Part shown: positions 21,628 to 25,984 of the stretch, piece by piece
Layout: each line of letters begins with the position of its first letter
Position numbering within the stretch: position 1 is the stretch's first letter
Source: a virus
DNA length: 25,984 nt
IMG/VR virus record: IMGVR_UViG_3300010371_000105
Span: 1-25,984 of that record
Strand: one strand, 5' to 3'
Program-made: the position numbers and the translations under genes
Notes under the pieces: model-generated
Databases searched by the model: none
Told to the model about the DNA's origin: nothing
What the model saw: only the letters and a program-made list of their open reading frames with translations

Positions 21628-22679
21628 GTGTCACCGAACCCTGCTACATAAGCCGCGAAGCGCTCAAGAAGGCCCTCGACGTCAAAGGCACCTCCCGCTC
21701 TGACGACGACGTCGACCGCGCCATCCAGGCCGGTTCGCGTGCCGCCGAGGGCCTGCTGCACCGGGTGTTCTACCCGCGGGACATGACCCGCTACTTTGAC
21801 TGGCCGAACTTCACATACGCCTATCCGTGGCGGGTGTGGCTCGACGCCTGGGAGCTCGCGGCGATCCCCACATCGGTGACCACCGGCGGCCAAGCCATCC
21901 CCTTGGGGGACCTGTTCTTCGAGCCAGCGAACAGCGGACCGCCTTACACGTACTTCGAGATCAACCGGGCAACCAACTCCGCGTTCGGCGTCGGCCCCAC
22001 CCCACAGCGGGACGTGGCCGTGATCGGGACGTTCGGTTTCAACCTGAACACCGCTTCTGCCGGGGCGCTTGCTGCCGCCGTCAACGACACCACCACCGGC
22101 GCGGTCACCGTAACGAACAGCGCCGGCGCCGGGGTCGGAGACGTCATCACTGTCAATGCCGAACGGATGCTGCTCGCCGACAAGGCGCTTGCGTCGACCG
22201 GCCAGACGCAGCAGGGAAGTATCGGCGCCAGTACAGCAGACCAGGCGCTGACCGTGCAGAACGGCACCGCCTTCTATGTCGGCGAGACGGTGACGCTGGA
22301 TCAGGAGTCCATGCTGGTCACCGCCGCCCCGGGCAACGTCCTGACGGTGAAGCGCGGCTGGGACGGCACCACGCCGGCCGCACATACCGGCGCCACGATT
22401 TACGCGCCGCGGCTGTGGACTGTCACCCGCGGCGCTTTCGGCACCACCGCAGCCACTCACCTCAACGGTGCGGCAATCTCCCGCTACACGCCGCCGTCGC
22501 TGGTGACGCAGTTGTCGCTGGCCGAGGCGGAGAACGACCTGCTGCAAGCAGTGTCCGGCTACGCCCGCACCGTCGGCGCCGCGGACAACGCCCGGCCGGT
22601 GTCCGGACAGTCCCTCGCCGACATCCGCGCCATGGCCTACACGCAGTACGGACGCAAGGTGAGGCGGCGGACCGTATGA
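21624..22679 (+). CDS. Head-tail adaptor with inserted beta repeats
   Basis: 351 aa in an ATGA overlap. Residues 5-60 (REALKKALDV, DDDVDRAIQAGSRAAEGLLHRVFYP) and 290-345 (LVTQLSLAEAENDLLQAVSG) are helical, as in HK97 gp6-like neck adaptors. Between them lies a large beta section. It includes repeats at about 158-185 (GAVTVTNSAGAGVGDVITVN, then ERMLLA) and 207-285 (ALTVQNGTAFYVGETVTLDQ, LTVKRGWDGTTPAAHTGA, WTVTRGAFGTTAATHLNGAA). Adaptors are normally 100-200 aa, so this is enlarged by the insertion. It connects portal and tail. Confidence 0.65.
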   Translation: MSVTEPCYISREALKKALDVKGTSRSDDDVDRAIQAGSRAAEGLLHRVFYPRDMTRYFDWPNFTYAYPWRVWLDAWELAAIPTSVTTGGQAIPLGDLFFEPANSGPPYTYFEINRATNSAFGVGPTPQRDVAVIGTFGFNLNTASAGALAAAVNDTTTGAVTVTNSAGAGVGDVITVNAERMLLADKALASTGQTQQGSIGASTADQALTVQNGTAFYVGETVTLDQESMLVTAAPGNVLTVKRGWDGTTPAAHTGATIYAPRLWTVTRGAFGTTAATHLNGAAISRYTPPSLVTQLSLAEAENDLLQAVSGYARTVGAADNARPVSGQSLADIRAMAYTQYGRKVRRRTV

Positions 22680-23077
22680 CCGAGGTTGAGTTCCGCTTCT
22701 TGGGCCCGATGTTCGATGGCCGGGCCGTCGATGCAATGAAGCACCTCGTCTCCGAGACGCAGACGACAGTCGCCAAGTACACCGAAGACACGTGGCGGGC
22801 GTTCATGGACGCCAGCTTCCGTACCCAGTCGCCGAGTGGCTACCAGTCGCACGTGAACATCGCCCACCGCGACAAGGACCTGGTGGTCAACGACGGCTGG
22901 CCTGAGTCACGGTTGGAGTACGGACCCTGGCTGGAAGGCATCGGCTCCCGCAACTCGCCGGTGACCCGCTTTCCCGGATACTTCGCGCTGCGCCGCGCCA
23001 CGCAGAAGGTCCGCGGTGAACTTCACGAAGTCACGTCGCCGATCGTTGAAAAGTACGTCCGCGAGGCCACCGCGTGA
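22676..23077 (+). CDS. HK97 gp10-like head-tail connector / tail completion protein
   Basis: 133 aa, ATGA overlap. An N-terminal helix (VDAMKHLVSETQTTVAKYTED) is followed by a beta region ending in LEYGPWLEGIGSRNSPVTRF. The WLEGxxxRN segment is typical of the HK97 gp10 family. The C-terminal helix (LRRATQKVRGELHEVTSPIV) closes it. Gene order adaptor, gp10-like, tail terminator supports the call. Confidence 0.7.
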   Translation: MTEVEFRFLGPMFDGRAVDAMKHLVSETQTTVAKYTEDTWRAFMDASFRTQSPSGYQSHVNIAHRDKDLVVNDGWPESRLEYGPWLEGIGSRNSPVTRFPGYFALRRATQKVRGELHEVTSPIVEKYVREATA

Positions 23078-23538
23078 CCGGTCTGAATACACCGGCGGTC
23101 ATCACCGCGGCAATCGACCACCTGGTCCAGACCGGACTGTTCGAGTCGGTGCAGGACCACGAGAGCACTTCGGCCTCTTCCGGCGGGCTCACGGCTGACG
23201 TGTGGGTTGCCGACATCAAGCCGGTCGCCGCGCAGTCCGGCCTGGATATCACGTCGGCGCTGCTGACGCTGACGGTGCGGATCTACCTCAACGCGATGCC
23301 GCCGGCCAGCAACGAGATCGAGCAGACCATTACTGGTGCGGCGGACGTGCTGCTGACCGCCTACAACAAGTCGTTCACGTTCGACGGCACCGTGTCGTGG
23401 GTCGACCTGCTCGGCGAGTACGGCACGCCGCTGTCGTCGATCGGCGGCTACGTCACCGTCGGCGGCGTGTTCTTCCGCTGCATGACCGTCACCGTGCCGT
23501 GCGTCATCGACGACGTCTGGCCGCAGAGCCCGGCGTAG
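23074..23538 (+). CDS. Tail terminator protein
   Basis: 154 aa from GTG in a GTGA overlap. It shows an N-terminal helix (PAVITAAIDHLVQTGLFESV), a strand-rich core (LLTLTVRIYLNA) and YVTVGGVFFRCMTVTVPCVI near the end. This is the alpha/beta layout of lambda gpU-like terminators that cap the tail tube. Position between connector and major tail protein is diagnostic. No catalytic function expected. Confidence 0.65.
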   Translation: MTGLNTPAVITAAIDHLVQTGLFESVQDHESTSASSGGLTADVWVADIKPVAAQSGLDITSALLTLTVRIYLNAMPPASNEIEQTITGAADVLLTAYNKSFTFDGTVSWVDLLGEYGTPLSSIGGYVTVGGVFFRCMTVTVPCVIDDVWPQSPA

Positions 23539-23653
23539 GCCGGCCAATCCGCGCGACACCTTCCCGAGGTGGTTTCGCGCACCAATTCATCGAGGTCGCG
23601 CCGCGAACCCGTCGTGGCGCGGCGACACCTGCGCTAGCGCCCGGGAGGTGACC

Positions 23654-23854
23654 GTGGCCGAGGTCGAGCTTCCCGAAGCAAGGATCCTGCGGCTTCAAGA
23701 AGGTGACGTGTTGCTGTTCCAGGCGCCGAAACCCCTGAGTGACTACGAAGCCGAAACTTTAGTCGAGCAGGTTCAGCACGCCTTCCCGGAGCATCGCGCG
23801 ATGGTCGTTGACGGCGACATCAAGGTCACCGTGGCGCGGATCGAGGCGCACTGA
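23654..23854 (+). CDS. Small unknown protein of the tail cluster
   Basis: 66 aa from the GTG that lies 5 nt after GGGAGG (23643-23648); a GTG at 23648 overlaps that site. ILRLQEGDVLLFQAPKPLSD and an amphipathic helix (AETLVEQVQHAF) are followed by MVVDGDIKVTVARI, a small alpha/beta fold. I recall similar short proteins in actinophages, unnamed. It contains an in-frame TTA codon at 23759. The gap 23539-23653 contains only an imperfect hairpin (GCGCGA/TCGCGC at 23551-23580). Confidence 0.5.
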   Translation: MAEVELPEARILRLQEGDVLLFQAPKPLSDYEAETLVEQVQHAFPEHRAMVVDGDIKVTVARIEAH

Positions 23855-24813
23855 TGGCTGGGAAGGTCAGCGGGCTTGGCGACAACCTATACGTAGGTGG
23901 ATACGACCTCTCCGGTGACGTCGGTGAGCTGTCGAAGATCAGCGGCTCAGTGGCGCTGCTCGACGTCACGCCGATCAACGTCAAGGCCTACGCGCGCATC
24001 GGTGGGCTACGCGACGGACAGATCACCTACAAGTCGTTCTTCAACCCGTCCGCAGGCCAGGAGCACACGGTGCTGTCGGCACTCCCGACGGCGGACCAGC
24101 ACATGATGTACTGCCGCGGCACCACCCTCGGCAACCCGGCCGCCTGCATGGTTGAAAAGCAGCTCGAATACAACCCCTCTCGCGACAACAAGGGCATGCT
24201 GACGTTTGCCATTCAGGCCGACGCCAACGCCTTCGGCCTGGAGTGGGGCAACCTGCTGACCGCTGGACTGCGTATCGATACCGCGGCCACCAACGGGACC
24301 GGCGTGGACTCGGCGGGCGGTTTGGTAACCCCCTCGGTTCCGGCGTCCGGCGCTCCAGTGACCAACACGAGTTCGATCCCGGTGACCGTGGTCATCAGCG
24401 GCGGGACCATGACGGCGGTAGTCATCAACGGCGTCACCGTCGGCACGGGCGCGGGTACGTACACGCTGCCTGCCGGACAGTCCATCACCCTGACGTACAC
24501 CGTCGCACCCACCTGGACGTGGACGGCCGTGACAGCGTTCGGCGCGCAGGCCTATCTCCAGGTAACCGCTTTTACCGGCACCGACGTGACGGTGAAAATC
24601 CAGGACTCGGCAGACAACAGCAGCTTTGCTGACGTGACCGGGCTTGCGTTCACTGCGACCACCGCTGCGCACACTACGCAGCGAATCGCCACGGCGAACA
24701 ACGCGACGATCCGCCGCTACCTGCGCGTGGCCACCACCACCTCCGGCGGGTTCACGAGTGCGACTTTCGCCGTGATGCTCACCCGTAACCAAGTTGCCGG
24801 GCAGGTCTTCTGA
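23854..24813 (+). CDS. Major tail protein (tail tube) with inserted beta domain
   Basis: 319 aa, TGATG overlap. Residues 1-150 carry tube-type segments (NLYVGGYDLSGDVGELSKIS, ALLDVTPINVKAYARIGG, GQITYKSFFNPSAGQEHTVL). Residues 229-319 are the matching end: GAQAYLQVTAFTGTDVTVKI, QDSADNSSFADVTGLAFTAT and IRRYLRVATTTSGGFTSATF. In between, residues about 165-224 (PVTNTSSIPVTVVISGGTMT, LPAGQSITLTYTVAPTWTW) form a separate small beta domain that looks inserted and would project from the tube. Polymerises around the tape measure to form the tail tube. Confidence 0.75.
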   Translation: MAGKVSGLGDNLYVGGYDLSGDVGELSKISGSVALLDVTPINVKAYARIGGLRDGQITYKSFFNPSAGQEHTVLSALPTADQHMMYCRGTTLGNPAACMVEKQLEYNPSRDNKGMLTFAIQADANAFGLEWGNLLTAGLRIDTAATNGTGVDSAGGLVTPSVPASGAPVTNTSSIPVTVVISGGTMTAVVINGVTVGTGAGTYTLPAGQSITLTYTVAPTWTWTAVTAFGAQAYLQVTAFTGTDVTVKIQDSADNSSFADVTGLAFTATTAAHTTQRIATANNATIRRYLRVATTTSGGFTSATFAVMLTRNQVAGQVF

Positions 24814-25265
24814 TGACGGTTTCCAGCCCAGAAGGCCAGCGCCTACCGGCCGCCGGGCCGATCGGCGCCTACCAGACATTCCAGATCGCGGTGCCTCTGG
24901 AAACCCACTGGCGCCCCGCTACCTGCGAAGAGGTCGGCTGCGAGCAGTTCCTGAACGGGTGGCGCGTGCGCGTTCAGGGGCTGTCCGAGGCTGACGTGTA
25001 TGCCATCGCCAATTCCGGTCGCAAGTTCGCCCGACTCGACGTCGCCGAGAACGAGACGTGGCTGATGTTCGAACCGGGGCAGTCCTGCTTCCGAGTCTCG
25101 GAGCACAGGCTTCCGCTGGGCCGGCCGGAGTTGTTCGTGGTCCGTGACGGTGACTGGCGGGGTAACCCGACCGGCCACGTGTACCAGCACAAGCGCGCCG
25201 AGGACTGGGTGGATCACTTCGCCACCAACCAGGACAAGATCGCCGAAGCCGTCGAGCGCGGCTAG
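24813..25265 (+). CDS. Conserved actinophage protein of unknown function
   Basis: 150 aa, TGATG overlap with the tail protein. WRPATCEEVGCEQFLNGWRV (C38, C43), an FEPGQSCFRVSEHRLPLGRP segment (C92, H98) and a C-terminal AEDWVDHFATNQDKIAEAVE helix are features I recall from a very widespread actinophage family without known function. C38, C43, C92 and H98 could form one metal site. It closes its transcription unit before a terminator. Confidence 0.65.
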   Translation: MTVSSPEGQRLPAAGPIGAYQTFQIAVPLETHWRPATCEEVGCEQFLNGWRVRVQGLSEADVYAIANSGRKFARLDVAENETWLMFEPGQSCFRVSEHRLPLGRPELFVVRDGDWRGNPTGHVYQHKRAEDWVDHFATNQDKIAEAVERG

Positions 25266-25289
25266 GCCGCCCCTCTCCCACATTTCTAG

Positions 25290-25322
25290 ACGCCGTCCGG
25301 GTTTCCGGGCGGCGTTTCTGTT
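25290..25322 (+). terminator. Rho-independent-type terminator in the tail operon
   Basis: ACGCCG-T-CCGG (25290-25300) and CCGG-G-CGGCGT (25305-25315) form a 10-bp stem with one mismatch and a 4-nt loop, followed by TTCTGTTT. It separates the major tail unit from the second tube-like gene. Confidence 0.65.
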
Positions 25323-25337
25323 TCCCGAAGAAGGTGA

Positions 25338-25751
25338 ATGATCTTGGCCAAGACCTCGGGCCTGGCGTGGAGTGTACTTACTGTCGCAGACGCTGCCGCA
25401 ACGCCCCAAGATATCCGAAATGATGTCACCAACCTCCAATTCGCGACGCCTCGTGCCGTTCAGGACGTCACCGGCATTGACAAGTCGGCGAACGAACGGC
25501 TTCTGCTGCTCGCCGACTTCACCATCACCCTGAACGGGGTCTTCAACCCGGCCAGCAACATGAGCCACGACGTCTTCAAGACGATCCCGTCGACCAGCGT
25601 CAACCGTGCGGTGGCGATGACGGTGGCCGCGAAGAGCCTGTCGGCGAACGTCGTGCTGACCGACTACCCGCTCACTCGCGCGACCGGCGGTGCCCTGACC
25701 TGGGCCGTTCCTGGATCTCTTGCCGACGGCGCAGTCCCTACGTGGTCGTAG
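25338..25751 (+). CDS. Tail-tube-like structural protein
   Basis: 137 aa from ATG, or 135 aa from the TTG at 25344, which has better spacing (9 nt) from GAAGAAGG. IRNDVTNLQFATPRAVQDVT, LLLLADFTITLNGVFNPASN and MSHDVFKTIPSTS suggest a beta-barrel tail protein family of actinophages, similar in style to tail-tube subunits. The C-terminus GALTWAVPGSLADGAVPTW fits the same family. It lies 3 kb before where a tape measure is expected and directly upstream of a chaperone-like gene. Its exact role versus the major tail protein is unclear. Confidence 0.6.
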   Translation: MILAKTSGLAWSVLTVADAAATPQDIRNDVTNLQFATPRAVQDVTGIDKSANERLLLLADFTITLNGVFNPASNMSHDVFKTIPSTSVNRAVAMTVAAKSLSANVVLTDYPLTRATGGALTWAVPGSLADGAVPTWS

Positions 25752-25759
25752 GAGTAGGC

Positions 25760-25984
25760 ATGTCGAAGGGCTTCAAGGTCCCGAAGACCACCTACCGCCT
25801 CGACTTCGAGGGCACCGAGCTTGACGGGCTCGAAGTTCGCATGACCGGCGGCAAGCTTCGAGACGTCTTCGCCGTCGCCCAGCTCCATGGCGTCACAGAT
25901 GAGAACGCGACGCCAGAAGACATCGAGCTTGCCATGTCGCAGTACCAGGACCTGGCCGACCACATCGTCAGCTGGAACCTCGAG
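25760..25984 (+). CDS. Tail assembly chaperone (partial, right edge)
   Basis: 75 codons are visible, open at the window end, from ATG with GGAG about 5-9 nt upstream. FKVPKTTYRLDFEGTELDGL, then EVRMTGGKLRDVFAVAQ and a helix (DIELAMSQYQDLADHIVSWN), resemble the N-terminal chaperone (gpG-like) of actinophage tails. These usually precede a programmed frameshift and the tape measure gene, both beyond the edge. The call rests on position plus overall pattern. Confidence 0.6.
   Translation, partial: MSKGFKVPKTTYRLDFEGTELDGLEVRMTGGKLRDVFAVAQLHGVTDENATPEDIELAMSQYQDLADHIVSWNLE

Noticed and set aside
23551-23580. Imperfect hairpin between the tail terminator gene and the next gene
   Set aside because: The stem has a large asymmetric internal loop and no T-run, so it is not called a terminator.
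1-25984. CRISPR array, tRNA gene or attachment site
   Set aside because: I saw no regularly spaced repeats, no cloverleaf-like segment and no integrase or tRNA fragment that would mark an attachment site.

Overview
This window is a GC-rich stretch (mostly about 65-70% GC, with strong G/C at third codon positions) in which every supportable gene lies on the + strand. Genes are packed with 1-4 nt stop/start overlaps. It reads as the left and central part of a tailed-phage (siphovirus) genome or prophage of an actinomycete. The evidence is the codon bias, the DUF2637/FtsK pair typical of Streptomyces and relatives, many small zinc-ribbon proteins, and the classical HK97-type head and tail order. 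No integrase, lysis cassette, tape measure, tRNA, CRISPR array or attachment site is visible, so I cannot tell free phage, prophage and phage-plasmid apart.

Layout. (1) 1-4782: a module that looks like plasmid or integrative-element transfer rather than virion assembly. It holds a DUF2637-like membrane protein with a C-terminal helix-turn-helix (cut by the left edge), an FtsK/TraB-like DNA translocase, a GIY-YIG-like nuclease, a very basic histone-tail-like protein and a MazG-like nucleotide pyrophosphohydrolase, ending in a strong terminator. (2) 4783-7227: short gene groups separated by terminators (zinc-ribbon proteins, a small HTH regulator, a two-helix membrane peptide). (3) 7228-9712: Ig-like and small unknown proteins plus a permuted papain-like (YiiX/NlpC type) peptidase just upstream of packaging. 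(4) 9729-17571: double zinc-knuckle candidate small terminase, large terminase, small membrane protein, portal fused to a MuF domain, ClpP-like protease fused to a His/Asp-rich scaffold-like region, major capsid protein, then a terminator. (5) 17770-21627: two beta-rich candidate decoration proteins, zinc-ribbon proteins, an inserted HNH endonuclease and a large beta-helix (pectate-lyase-like) fibre. (6) 21624-25984: head-tail adaptor, HK97 gp10-like connector, tail terminator, major tail protein, a conserved actinophage unknown, a second tail-tube-like protein and the start of a tail assembly chaperone cut by the right edge.

How it works together. Modules 4-6 give an almost complete head, packaging and neck set. 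Module 1 could move or segregate DNA at the cell membrane. Within its first two genes there are two dense clusters of the short motif GGAAG(C), in all reading frames and both orientations. These are candidate recognition sites for the encoded translocase or HTH protein. A second theme is in-frame internal start sites with Shine-Dalgarno sequences (7447, 15404, 18788) inside apparently fused genes, suggesting nested products, most convincingly a protease/scaffold pair.
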